DNA of 6,955 nucleotides from SZAS-79 sp038329645 (GTDB taxonomy: Bacteria > Pseudomonadota > Gammaproteobacteria > Burkholderiales > SG8-39), in NCBI GenBank assembly GCA_038329645.1, contig JBBQNG010000231.1, positions 1-6,955 of the forward strand, read 5' to 3'. Positions 1 through 5,993 of the stretch are shown here, piece by piece. The position numbers and the translations under genes were made by a program. Within the stretch, counting starts at the first letter, position 1, and each line of letters opens with the position of its first letter. The notes under the pieces were generated by a model. The model saw nothing but the letters and a program-made list of their open reading frames with translations. It ran no database searches and was not told the origin of the DNA.

Positions 1-978
1 CATTGCGCCGAACGCGGGATCGAGCTCGGCACTGACCGGCAGCACCCACAAGACAGGTCCTGCGGCCGCAGTGGCAGCAACGTCGAATTGCTTACATTTT
101 ACCGCGTCCTTCTCGGTCATCACGACCGGCAGGCCGTCGCCGAATTCGAGGTCGGAAGCCGCATACGGATGGTGGTCGGGAAACGGATGGGGTACAACCT
201 CGAGACCGAGAGCTTCGAGATGGCGGAAGAAGCGCGGCGGGTCGCCGATGCCCGCCACCGCATGCACCCGTTTCGAACCCAGCCCGGCGGCCTGCGCGGT
301 GAGCGCCGCATCGTTGAGCCTGACGAATTCGCGGCCCTCGATGCGCATCGCGTAGCCATCGCCTGCGGGCATGCCATTGCGAACAATCGCGTCGACCGAC
401 CGCAGTCGCGCAACGGGTTCGCGCAGGGGGCCTGCGGGAAACAGGTGCCCGTTGCCGAAGCCGCGCTCGTCGAGCACCGCAATCTCGATGTCGCGCGCGA
501 GACGGTAGTGCTGCAGGCCGTCGTCGAGAACGAGGACATCACAGTCCGGATGCCGCTCGCCCAGCGCACGGCAAGCAGCCACCCTGTCGGCCCCGACCCA
601 CACCGGGCAGTTCGAACGGCGGGCCAGCAACAGAGGTTCATCTCCGACCAAGGCCGGGTCGGACGCGATGCCCACCTCGACCGGTGCCTCCTTCGAATCG
701 CGTCTGCCGTATCCGCGGCTGACGATGCCGGGCCGCCATCCCGACGCTGCGAGGAATCGAACGATCCACAGCACGAGCGGCGTCTTGCCGCTGCCGCCGG
801 CGGTAATGTTGCCCACGACGATCACCGGGATGCCGACGCGCGTCGAGGACAAGACGCCCAGGCGATACATCGCGCGGCGAACCGATACCACAAGCCCGAA
901 CAGCAGTGAAAACGGAAACAGGACCCACGCGAGCGCAGTCGCGCGGTACCAGTGGCTCGCGAGGGATTCGAAGGCGAT
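1..978 (-). CDS. lpxK: Tetraacyldisaccharide 4'-kinase LpxK (C-terminus beyond window)
   Basis: LpxK uses ATP to phosphorylate the 4' position of the tetraacyldisaccharide-1-phosphate lipid A precursor at the cytoplasmic face of the inner membrane. The minus-strand frame is open from the exbD stop codon to base 1. Numbering from an ATC at 978-976, it shows an N-terminal hydrophobic helix (about residues 13-33), a Walker A loop GNITAGGSGKT (56-66), SRGYG (87-91), GDEPLLLARR (112-121), the kinase signature DDGLQHY (152-158), then RGFGNG, PAGPLREP, HAVAGIG, FPDHH and MTEKDAVKC. About 326 codons are present against a usual 330-350, so only a short tail is missing. The start is unresolved: no ATG, GTG or TTG lies between the exbD stop and the membrane helix. 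The first GTG (891-889) and ATG (870-868) would delete that helix. I placed the start at ATC as a best fit to family length. It is the third gene of the exbB-exbD-lpxK operon. Confidence 0.93.
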   Translation of the reverse strand, partial: MAFESLASHWYRATALAWVLFPFSLLFGLVVSVRRAMYRLGVLSSTRVGIPVIVVGNITAGGSGKTPLVLWIVRFLAASGWRPGIVSRGYGRRDSKEAPVEVGIASDPALVGDEPLLLARRSNCPVWVGADRVAACRALGERHPDCDVLVLDDGLQHYRLARDIEIAVLDERGFGNGHLFPAGPLREPVARLRSVDAIVRNGMPAGDGYAMRIEGREFVRLNDAALTAQAAGLGSKRVHAVAGIGDPPRFFRHLEALGLEVVPHPFPDHHPYAASDLEFGDGLPVVMTEKDAVKCKQFDVAATAAAGPVLWVLPVSAELDPAFGAM

Positions 979-1011
979 GGCTGCGAGGCCCCGGTTTACC
1001 CGCGCAGCCGG

Positions 1012-1431
1012 TTACTTCGCGTTCGCCTGCGTGGTGAACGTGATCTGGGAATAGCCCGCCGCCCGGGATGCCTCCATTACGCGCACCACGGATTGGTGCG
1101 AGGCAAGCGCGTCGGCGCTGATCACGATGATGGGGTCCTTCCGGTCGCCGCCGGCGCGGCGCAGCGCGTCGGACAGCGCGGAGATGGTCGAGAACGTGAC
1201 CGGGCTCTTGTCGATGACGTACTGGCCGGTGGCGTTGACCAGCACCGAGACCTCGTTCGGGCGCTCGGGCTGCTTTTCCGCGTCCGCGGTCGGCAGGTTG
1301 ATCTGCAGCTCGGTGTACTTCGAATACGTGGTGCTGATCATGAGGAAGATCAGGATCACCATCATCACGTCGATGAGGGGCACCAGGTTGATCTCCGGCT
1401 CCTCCCTCACGCGGCCCGGGCGGAATTTCAT
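1012..1431 (-). CDS. exbD: ExbD/TolR-family biopolymer transport protein
   Basis: This 139-residue protein is the ExbD/TolR subunit of a proton-motive-force-driven motor with ExbB in the inner membrane. It has a short basic cytoplasmic N-terminus, one membrane helix (about residues 16-36, EINLVPLIDVMMVILIFLM) and a periplasmic domain. Asp21 within LVPLIDVMM matches the essential membrane aspartate of the family (Asp25 in E. coli ExbD). Full family length, no truncation. The ATG overlaps the exbB stop as ATGA (1428-1431), so translation is probably coupled; no strong Shine-Dalgarno sequence precedes it. It lies directly upstream of lpxK in the same frame, separated by TAA. No tonB gene or TonB-dependent receptor is in view, so whether the motor serves TonB uptake or another envelope task cannot be read from the sequence. 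ExbBD-type genes next to lpxK are a recurring arrangement in beta- and gammaproteobacteria. Confidence 0.95.
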   Translation of the reverse strand: MKFRPGRVREEPEINLVPLIDVMMVILIFLMISTTYSKYTELQINLPTADAEKQPERPNEVSVLVNATGQYVIDKSPVTFSTISALSDALRRAGGDRKDPIIVISADALASHQSVVRVMEASRAAGYSQITFTTQANAK

Positions 1432-2057
1432 TTGGCCGGCTTGGCCCTGAAGTCGGCGCGTTCGCCGTGCACGATGTCGACCAACTTGGCCGCGGAGCGT
1501 TCCATCTCGACCACGAAACCATCGACCCTGCTGCGGAAATGGCGGTAGAAGATGATCGACGGCACCGCGATGCCGATGCCGAACGCGGTGTTGTAGAGCG
1601 CGATCGAGATACCCTGCGCGAGCTGCTGGGGATTCGTGCCGGTCGGCCCCTGCGAGCCGAAAATCTCGATCATGCCGATCACCGTGCCGAACAGGCCCAG
1701 GAGCGGCGCGGCCGAGGCGATGGTGCCCAGCGTGGTGAGGAACCGTTCGAGGTCGTGCGCCGCGCTGGCCCCCGCCTCCTCGATCGCCTCTTTCATCACT
1801 TCGCGCGGGCTGTTCACGTTGCGCAGGCCCGCCGAAAGCACCTGGCCGAGGGGCGAATCCTTCGCCAGCTTGTCGAGCACATCCGGGGTGACGCCCTGGT
1901 GCTGGTAGACGGTGACGACCTCGCCGAGCAGGTTGGGCGGCACGATCTTCTTTTCGCGCAGGCTCACCGAGCGCTCGATGATCAGCGCGACCGCAATGAC
2001 CGACGCGAGGAGGAGCGGATAGATCGGCCAGCCGGCGGCCTGGATCATGGCGAACAA
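1428..2057 (-). CDS. exbB: ExbB/TolQ/MotA-family proton channel protein
   Basis: This 209-residue inner-membrane protein forms the channel scaffold of the ExbB-ExbD motor. Three membrane helices are visible: residues about 11-28 (WPIYPLLLASVIAVALII), 109-133 (containing APLLGLFGTVIGMI, the family signature) and 148-172 (containing NTAFGIGIAVPSIIF), with a large cytoplasmic loop between the first two. I chose the TTG start at 2057-2055 because AGGAG at 2069-2065 lies seven bases upstream, whereas the internal ATG at 2048-2046 is sixteen bases away. The resulting MFAMIQAAGW start also fits this ExbB subtype. The third helix has GISIALYNTA where E. coli ExbB has GIAEALLATA, so the Glu176 equivalent is isoleucine, while the nearby threonine (Thr157) is kept. 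It is the first gene of the operon with exbD and lpxK and is transcribed divergently from xseA. Confidence 0.95.
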   Translation of the reverse strand: MFAMIQAAGWPIYPLLLASVIAVALIIERSVSLREKKIVPPNLLGEVVTVYQHQGVTPDVLDKLAKDSPLGQVLSAGLRNVNSPREVMKEAIEEAGASAAHDLERFLTTLGTIASAAPLLGLFGTVIGMIEIFGSQGPTGTNPQQLAQGISIALYNTAFGIGIAVPSIIFYRHFRSRVDGFVVEMERSAAKLVDIVHGERADFRAKPAK

Positions 2058-2064
2058 ATTATTT

Positions 2065-2069
2065 CTCCT
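2065..2069 (-). promoter_or_regulatory. Ribosome binding site of exbB deciding a TTG start
   Basis: On the minus strand AGGAG is separated by seven bases from TTG (2057-2055) and by sixteen bases from the in-frame ATG (2048-2046). Normal Shine-Dalgarno spacing favours the TTG as initiator. Confidence 0.7.
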
Positions 2070-2113
2070 AAGGGCTCAGTGCGAGCTTCGCCGGAGGCCG
2101 GCATCAGGCGCGC

Positions 2114-2142
2114 ACTTTAGCCAAACGCTCGATGCGCGGCAA
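2114..2142 (-). promoter_or_regulatory. Candidate sigma70-type promoter for exbB-exbD-lpxK
   Basis: Minus-strand TTGCCG (2142-2137) and TAAAGT (2119-2114) are separated by 17 bases, each matching four of six consensus positions. Transcription would begin near 2107, giving an exbB leader of about 50 bases containing the AGGAG site. This is a pattern match only. No Fur-type iron box was seen nearby. Confidence 0.35.
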
Positions 2143-2244
2143 CTTGTTGCACCGCATCCCGGAAGGCTCCGAGTGTCGCAGATCGGCCCTCCAATGTGCT
2201 TCCGATTGGCGCCCGCACACCGCGCAAAATACGGGCCACCGCTG

Positions 2245-2279
2245 TTATCCACAAAACCTGTGGATAAGTTTGTGGATTG
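2245..2279. promoter_or_regulatory. DnaA-box cluster (two perfect inverted boxes plus one degenerate)
   Basis: A perfect consensus DnaA box TTATCCACA lies at 2245-2253 on the plus strand. Five bases later its exact reverse complement TGTGGATAA occupies 2259-2267, so two perfect boxes face each other. Three bases on, TGTGGATTG (2271-2279, minus-strand CAATCCACA) matches seven of nine positions in the same direction as the second box. Two perfect nine-base boxes plus a third within 35 bases are very unlikely by chance in GC-rich DNA. Such clusters bind DnaA at replication origins, at datA/DARS-type sites and at DnaA-regulated promoters. This one is in the divergent exbB/xseA spacer with no dnaA, dnaN, rpmH or gidA gene in view. 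The sequence supports DnaA binding; the purpose is inference. Confidence 0.7.
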
Positions 2280-2280
2280 T

Positions 2281-2497
2281 GCCTGAACAGTTGCGTTTTT
2301 ACCTGCCAAACGACGCCGATTGATCGGTTTGGTTAAAATTTCATCGCCGAATTTCTTTTAATAAACAGAGGGCTGGGAATAAGAATCGGACTCCGCGGCG
2401 ACCCCTTGCAGGTTTCGTGGCGCGAACGCCCGAATTGTGGATTAGTCACCTCGGAGGGCCAAAAAACAGTTGCAGAATTAAGGGGTTTTGTGAGTGC
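2281..2497. other. Intergenic spacer with AT-rich stretch
   Basis: No credible gene lies here. Around 2328-2372 the sequence is clearly AT-rich against the surrounding GC-rich DNA (for example GGTTAAAATTTC and TTTCTTTTAATAAAC), next to the DnaA-box cluster. A small inverted repeat CCGAT-TG-ATCGG sits at 2316-2327. TAAAAT (2334-2339) could be a -10 element, but no matching -35 was found. Weak GTG and ATG starts in frame with xseA exist at 2417 and 2498; the intervening codons do not look like an exonuclease VII N-terminus. Confidence 0.4.
2436..2444 (-). promoter_or_regulatory. Outlying near-consensus DnaA box
   Basis: TGTGGATTA on the plus strand reads TAATCCACA on the minus strand, eight of nine matches to the DnaA box. 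It lies about 155 bases from the main cluster, on the other side of the AT-rich stretch. A single near-match is weak alone; its position beside the cluster is what makes it worth listing. Confidence 0.35.
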
Positions 2498-2500
2498 ATG

Positions 2501-2516
2501 GACTACGGGTGTAGTC
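2501..2516. repeat. Inverted repeat upstream of xseA, possible operator
   Basis: GACTAC (2501-2506) and GTAGTC (2511-2516) form a perfect six-base dyad around GGGT. It lies immediately upstream of the likely xseA -10 element, where a repressor could act. The ACTAC-N4-GTAGT layout resembles operators of BlaI/MecI/CopY-type repressors, but no such regulator is in the window. An imperfect direct repeat (GGGTGTAGTCTTCGCCCGC at 2507-2525 and GGGTAGACTCGCCCGC at 2527-2542) overlaps it. Confidence 0.35.
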
Positions 2517-2529
2517 TTCGCCCGCAGGG

Positions 2530-2535
2530 TAGACT
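2530..2535 (+). promoter_or_regulatory. Candidate -10 element of xseA
   Basis: TAGACT (four of six matches to TATAAT) is followed by a GC-rich stretch, like the -10-like elements before the other plus-strand genes here. Transcription would begin near 2542, about 30 bases before the TTG at 2573 and downstream of the ATG at 2498. No good -35 hexamer is seen. Confidence 0.3.
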
Positions 2536-2572
2536 CGCCCGCCAATCGTATCCTCGCACCAGCACTGTCCCC

Positions 2573-3853
2573 TTGCCCGCCGCCCCGGAAAAAAGCCTCT
2601 TCGACCCGCCGGTCATCAGCGTGACCGAGCTCAACCGCAGCGCGCGCGACCTGATCGAGCGGCGCTTTCCGCTGGGATGGGTCGCCGGTGAAATATCGAA
2701 TTTCAAGCGCTACGATTCCGGCCACTGCTATTTCACGCTCAAGGATGCCGGCGCCCAGGTGCGTTGCGTGATGTTCCGCGGCCGTGCGCAGTACCTCGAC
2801 TGGCAACCCAGGGAAGGCATGCAGGTCGAGGTGCGTGCCCTCGTCACGCTGTATGAGCCGCGCGGCGATTTCCAGCTCAACGTGGAAACGATGCGGCGTG
2901 CGGGCGTCGGACCGCTGTTCGAGCGTTTCCTGCGCACCAAGGACAAGCTCGAGCGCGAGGGCCTGTTCGACCCCGCGGCCAAGCGCGCGATCCCGGCTTT
3001 CCCGAAAACCGTCGGTATCGTGACTTCGCTTGCGGCCGCGGCGTTGCGCGACATCCTCGCCACGCTGAAACGGCGCAATCCTTCCATCGGCGTGATCGTG
3101 TACCCCGTTCCCGTGCAGGGCGAAGGGGCCGCAGCACGAATCGCGGCGATGCTCGCGACCGCGAGCGCGCGCAAGGAATGCGACGTGCTCCTCCTCGCGC
3201 GCGGCGGCGGCTCGATCGAGGACCTGTGGCAGTTCAACGAGGAATCCCTCGCGCGCGCGATCCGCGCCTGCGCGCTTCCCGTGGTTGCCGGCATCGGCCA
3301 TGAAACCGACATCACCATCGCGGACTTCGCCGCCGACCTGCGCGCGCCGACGCCCACGGCGGCCGCCGAGGCCGTAAGCCCCTCGCGCGACGCGCTCTTC
3401 GGCCGCCTCGGGGAACTCACGGCCCGCGCGACTCGCGCCGCGTTGCGCAGGGTCGATACCGAGATCCAGCGCGTGGACGCTCTGGCGCGGCGCCTCGTGC
3501 ACCCGCGCGCAAGGCTGGCCGCGAGCGGCCGCTTGCTCGGACAACTCGTGGCCCGGCTTTCCGCGGCGCGTCCCGACATCGAGCGCCTGGAGCGCGAGCG
3601 CGCCGAACTGCTGCGGCGCCTCGGATTTGCAATGCGACACAAGCTCGAGCGTTCGGGCGAGCGGCTCGGGCATCTCGGCGCAAGACTCACCGGCCTGGAC
3701 CCGACCGCGGTGCTTGCGCGCGGTTACAGCCTCACGCGCAACGCGAAAGGCGAAGTGGTGCGCGACGGCGCGCAGCTCGCGCCGGGCGAGATCGTGCGCA
3801 CCACCTTCTCGCGCGGATGGGCCGAAAGCGAAGTCACCAGGCGCGGGGAATGA
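2573..3853 (+). CDS. xseA: Exodeoxyribonuclease VII large subunit
   Basis: XseA is the catalytic subunit of exonuclease VII, which with several XseB copies degrades single-stranded DNA from both ends in the cytoplasm and acts in repair. Numbered from TTG, the 426 residues show an OB-fold (about 14-110: ISVTELN, GEISNF, GHCYFTLKD, QVRCVMFR, LYEPRGDFQL), a catalytic core (about 140-270: VGIVTS, LKRRNPS, YPVPVQGEGA, LLARGGGSIEDLWQFNEE, GHETDITIADFAADLRAPTPTAAAE), a coiled-coil (about 270-375) and the end segment LARGYSLT plus GWAESEV. It is shorter than the 456-residue E. coli protein, mostly in the coiled-coil. I chose TTG because it places the usual dozen or so residues before ISVTELN and lies downstream of a plausible -10. 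In-frame alternatives are ATG 2498 (451 residues) and GTG 2417 (478). No xseB is adjacent. Confidence 0.95.
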   Translation: MPAAPEKSLFDPPVISVTELNRSARDLIERRFPLGWVAGEISNFKRYDSGHCYFTLKDAGAQVRCVMFRGRAQYLDWQPREGMQVEVRALVTLYEPRGDFQLNVETMRRAGVGPLFERFLRTKDKLEREGLFDPAAKRAIPAFPKTVGIVTSLAAAALRDILATLKRRNPSIGVIVYPVPVQGEGAAARIAAMLATASARKECDVLLLARGGGSIEDLWQFNEESLARAIRACALPVVAGIGHETDITIADFAADLRAPTPTAAAEAVSPSRDALFGRLGELTARATRAALRRVDTEIQRVDALARRLVHPRARLAASGRLLGQLVARLSAARPDIERLERERAELLRRLGFAMRHKLERSGERLGHLGARLTGLDPTAVLARGYSLTRNAKGEVVRDGAQLAPGEIVRTTFSRGWAESEVTRRGE

Positions 3854-3892
3854 CCCTGCCGGCGAGGGCCCGGTCGCATCCGGCGCGCCAGC

Positions 3893-3898
3893 TATAAT
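3893..3898 (+). promoter_or_regulatory. Candidate -10 element of the adenosyltransferase gene
   Basis: A perfect TATAAT lies between xseA and the next gene, 27 bases before the ATG. The -35 region is poor. Transcription would start near 3905, leaving a leader of about 20 bases that includes GAGGA (3912-3916), nine bases before the ATG. Confidence 0.45.
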
Positions 3899-3925
3899 TC
3901 CGGCCCTGCTCGAGGACGCCCGCCC

Positions 3926-4480
3926 ATGGGACACCGGCTTTCGAAAATCTACACTCGCACAGGCGACGGCGGCGACACCGGCCTTGGGGACGGGTCGCGC
4001 GTACCCAAGGAAAGCGCGCGCATCCGTGCCCTCGGCGATATCGACGAGCTCAATTCCACCCTGGGCCTCCTGCTCGCCGAGGACCTGCCTGACGCAATCC
4101 GTGAAGCGCTCGAAGGCGTGCAGCACGACCTGTTCGACCTGGGCGGGGAGGTTTCCATCCCTGGCCGGGAAGCCATCGGCGAGGAGCATGTCAAACGCCT
4201 AGAGGACCTGCTCGACGGGTTCAACGCCGACCTGCCGCCGTTGAAGGAATTCATCCTGCCGGGCGGATCGCGCGCCGCCGCGTGTGCCCACCTGGTGAGG
4301 ACGGTCTGCAGGCGGGCCGAGCGCAGCCTTGTGGCGCTCGCGCGAAACGAGACGGTCAGCGCGCGGTCGCGGCAATACCTCAACCGCCTCTCGGACCTCG
4401 CCTTTGTGATCGGCCGCCTCGCCAACCGGCATGCCGGGCGCGGGGACGTGCTCTGGCAGCCGGGGCGCAACAAATCCTGA
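3926..4480 (+). CDS. pduO: PduO-type ATP:cob(I)alamin adenosyltransferase
   Basis: The enzyme transfers the adenosyl group of ATP to cob(I)alamin, making coenzyme B12 in the cytoplasm. The 184 residues match the PduO/MMAB family, not CobA/BtuR. The N-terminal ATP-binding segment is IYTRTGDGGDTGLGDG (8-23) with Lys28, then LGDIDELNSTLG (36-47), QHDLFDLGGE (66-75), FILPGG (109-114), RRAERSL (129-135), the C-terminal signature YLNRLSDLAF (151-160) and a DVLW tail. It is full length for a stand-alone enzyme. The ATG has a GAGGA ribosome site and a TATAAT just upstream. The 72-base gap after xseA is too short for a cobalamin riboswitch, and no B12 synthesis, transport or B12-dependent enzyme gene is in view, so its partner (for example methylmalonyl-CoA mutase) must be elsewhere. 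The symbol denotes the family; there is no pdu operon here. Confidence 0.94.
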   Translation: MGHRLSKIYTRTGDGGDTGLGDGSRVPKESARIRALGDIDELNSTLGLLLAEDLPDAIREALEGVQHDLFDLGGEVSIPGREAIGEEHVKRLEDLLDGFNADLPPLKEFILPGGSRAAACAHLVRTVCRRAERSLVALARNETVSARSRQYLNRLSDLAFVIGRLANRHAGRGDVLWQPGRNKS

Positions 4481-4491
4481 AACCCGCCTCG

Positions 4492-4500
4492 TGCTATATA
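4492..4500 (+). promoter_or_regulatory. Extended -10-like element abutting the SIMPL gene
   Basis: TGC followed by TATATA forms an extended -10 (TGn plus hexamer), eight bases from the ATG at 4508. Normal spacing would put the transcript start at or next to the start codon. No Shine-Dalgarno sequence occurs in the seven bases between, so a leaderless or nearly leaderless mRNA is possible. Confidence 0.4.
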
Positions 4501-4507
4501 CCGGCCC

Positions 4508-5209
4508 ATGCATAAAAATCTCGTGACTCGGTTTCTCGCAGCCCTCGCGATGGCATTCGCCTGCGCCATTGCGCACGCCCAGGAGCGACCCGAGACCCTC
4601 TTCAACCTGGTGACCGTCACCGCGCAGGCCGAGCGCGAAGTGGCCAACGACACGCTTACCGCGGTGATGGCAATCGACTCGGAAGGCGGCGATCCGGTCG
4701 CGCTCGCCGAGGGCGCCAACCGTGCGATGCGCGATGCGCTAAAGCTCGCGCAGGGCTACGCCGCCGTGAAAACGCGGTCGCTCAACTACCAGACCTGGCC
4801 CGTCTACGACAAGGCGCGCATCGTGCGCTGGCGCGTGCGCCAGGAGCTGCGCCTGGAGAGCCGCGAGTTCGGGCAGGCCACCGAGCTGATCGGCAAGCTG
4901 CAGTCGACGCTCGTCGTCGCGAGCCTCGCGGTCGGGCTTTCGCCGGAGGCGCGCAAGCAGGCCGAGAACGCGCTCATCGTCGAGGCGCTGGCCGCGTTCC
5001 ACGAGCGCGCCGACATCGTGCGCGGAGCCCAGAAGGCGAAATCGTACCGCGTTAAGGACATGCAGATAAATGCCGCGGGCGGCGCGCAACCGCGCATGTA
5101 TGCCATGCAGCGGGCGGGCGGCGCGTCGGCGTCGGTGGCTTCGCCGGCGGTCGAGCCCGGCGCATCGGTCATACAGGTCAACGTCTCCGGCACCGTGCAG
5201 CTGCAGTGA
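4508..5209 (+). CDS. Secreted SIMPL-domain (DUF541) protein
   Basis: The 233-residue product begins with a Sec signal peptide: basic start (MHKNLVTR), hydrophobic core (about residues 9-21) and a cleavage motif AHA-QE after residue 24, so the mature protein should be periplasmic. The rest reads as one SIMPL/DUF541 domain. It opens with VTVTAQAEREVANDTLTAVM and has the KLAQGYAAVKTRSLNYQTWPVYD segment followed by the RIVRWRVRQELRLES strand, the LVVASLAVGLSPEARKQAENALIVEAL helix and a C-terminal VIQVNVSGTVQLQ strand. The family includes E. coli YggE (linked to oxidative stress tolerance) and Brucella BP26 (oligomeric periplasmic antigen); the biochemical function is not settled. An Ala/Gly/Ser-rich loop (about 191-218) interrupts the C-terminal part. 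It lies 27 bases after the adenosyltransferase gene but may have its own promoter. Confidence 0.85.
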   Translation: MHKNLVTRFLAALAMAFACAIAHAQERPETLFNLVTVTAQAEREVANDTLTAVMAIDSEGGDPVALAEGANRAMRDALKLAQGYAAVKTRSLNYQTWPVYDKARIVRWRVRQELRLESREFGQATELIGKLQSTLVVASLAVGLSPEARKQAENALIVEALAAFHERADIVRGAQKAKSYRVKDMQINAAGGAQPRMYAMQRAGGASASVASPAVEPGASVIQVNVSGTVQLQ

Positions 5210-5239
5210 GCGGGCGGGCGCGGGTCCCGGCCTTGCACG

Positions 5240-5245
5240 TACAAT
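5240..5245 (+). promoter_or_regulatory. Candidate -10 element of the HAD-receiver-ridA cluster
   Basis: TACAAT (five of six matches to TATAAT) lies in the 64-base gap after the SIMPL gene, 28 bases before the ATG at 5274. No clear -35 hexamer is present. Its position mirrors the -10-like element before the adenosyltransferase gene. Confidence 0.4.
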
Positions 5246-5273
5246 AGCGCCTTTCTCCGGCGGGCACGACGGC

Positions 5274-5993
5274 ATGCGCGGCAGGTTCTCCCCCATCAAG
5301 GCACTCGTTTTCGACGTATTCGGGACGGTTGTCGATTGGCGCGGCTCGATCATGCGCGAGGTGCGCAGCCTCGCGCGCGCGAAGAAGCTCGACCTCGATC
5401 CTGCCGCATTCGCCGACGCGTGGCGCGCCGGCTACCAGCCCGCAATGGCGAAGGTCCGCTCGGGCGAGCTGGGCTGGACCAAGATCGACGCCCTGCACCG
5501 CATGATCCTCGACGACCTGCTGGCGAAGTTCGGCGTGCGTGGCTTGAGCGGGGAGGAGATCGATCACTTGAACCGCGTGTGGCATCGCCTCAAGCCCTGG
5601 CCCGATTCGCGTGCGGGGCTCAAAGCGATGAAAAAATCGCGCATCATCGCCACGCTGTCGAACGGCAACGTGTCGCTGCTGGCCAACATGGCGAAGTTCG
5701 GCGGTCTGCCCTGGGACTGCATCTTCTCGGGCGAGAATTTCCATCACTACAAACCCGATCCGGAGACCTACCTCGGTGCGTGCGAGCTGCTTTCGCTCCA
5801 GCCCGGTGAAGTCATGATGGTCGCCGCCCACAAGAGCGACCTGTTTGCGGCGAAGGCCGCCGGCCTTGCTACCGGCTTCGTGCGGCGGCCGCTGGAGCAC
5901 GGGCCGGAGGTGAAAAAGGATCTCAAGGCCGAGCGCGTGTTCGACATCAACGCAAACGACTTCCTCGACCTCGCAAGGCGCCTCGGCCCGTGA
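5274..5993 (+). CDS. Haloacid dehalogenase type II-like HAD hydrolase
   Basis: The 239-residue protein has all four HAD motifs: I FDVFGT with nucleophile Asp14, II LSNGN with Ser129, III YKPDPETYLGA with Lys160, and IV AAHKSDLFAAKAAG with Asp189. The position two after the nucleophile is Phe, not Asp, which is typical of L-2-haloacid dehalogenases and unlike HAD phosphatases. Arg51 (AWRAGYQPAM) fits the substrate-binding arginine of that group. Around motif IV, however, L-DEX-type enzymes have SSN-W-D while this protein has AAHKSD, a variant common in the annotated type II family but of unproven activity. Product: probably hydrolysis of a 2-haloacid or a related small acid; the substrate is unknown. 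The ATG has no strong ribosome site. The stop overlaps the receiver start by four bases (GTGA), so the two are probably translated together. Confidence 0.88.
   Translation: MRGRFSPIKALVFDVFGTVVDWRGSIMREVRSLARAKKLDLDPAAFADAWRAGYQPAMAKVRSGELGWTKIDALHRMILDDLLAKFGVRGLSGEEIDHLNRVWHRLKPWPDSRAGLKAMKKSRIIATLSNGNVSLLANMAKFGGLPWDCIFSGENFHHYKPDPETYLGACELLSLQPGEVMMVAAHKSDLFAAKAAGLATGFVRRPLEHGPEVKKDLKAERVFDINANDFLDLARRLGP

Noticed and set aside
88..909. A 273-codon plus-strand open frame opposite lpxK
   Set aside because: It is exactly antisense to the LpxK coding frame, which carries all family motifs. The plus-strand translation shows no domain.
638..1522. A 294-codon open frame on the minus strand across exbD, lpxK and the exbB end
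   Set aside because: It is out of frame with three well-supported genes on the same strand and its translation is low-complexity Arg/Gly/Pro-rich.
2243..2290. LexA (SOS) box or Fur box upstream of xseA or exbB
   Set aside because: CTGT at 2243 is not followed at the right spacing by ACAG, and no GATAAT-type Fur repeat occurs. The DnaA-box reading explains the symmetry better.
2076..2309. A 77-codon minus-strand open frame in the exbB-xseA spacer
   Set aside because: It overlaps the exbB promoter region and DnaA boxes, has no convincing ribosome site, and resembles no known protein.
3854..3925. Cobalamin riboswitch before the adenosyltransferase gene
   Set aside because: The gap is only 72 bases, includes a TATAAT close to the gene, and lacks space for the riboswitch fold.
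2333..4189. A 618-codon open frame on the minus strand, antisense to xseA and the adenosyltransferase gene
   Set aside because: It is the shadow of strongly coding GC-rich plus-strand genes with clear family motifs. Its translation is Arg/Ala/Glu-rich with no recognisable domain.
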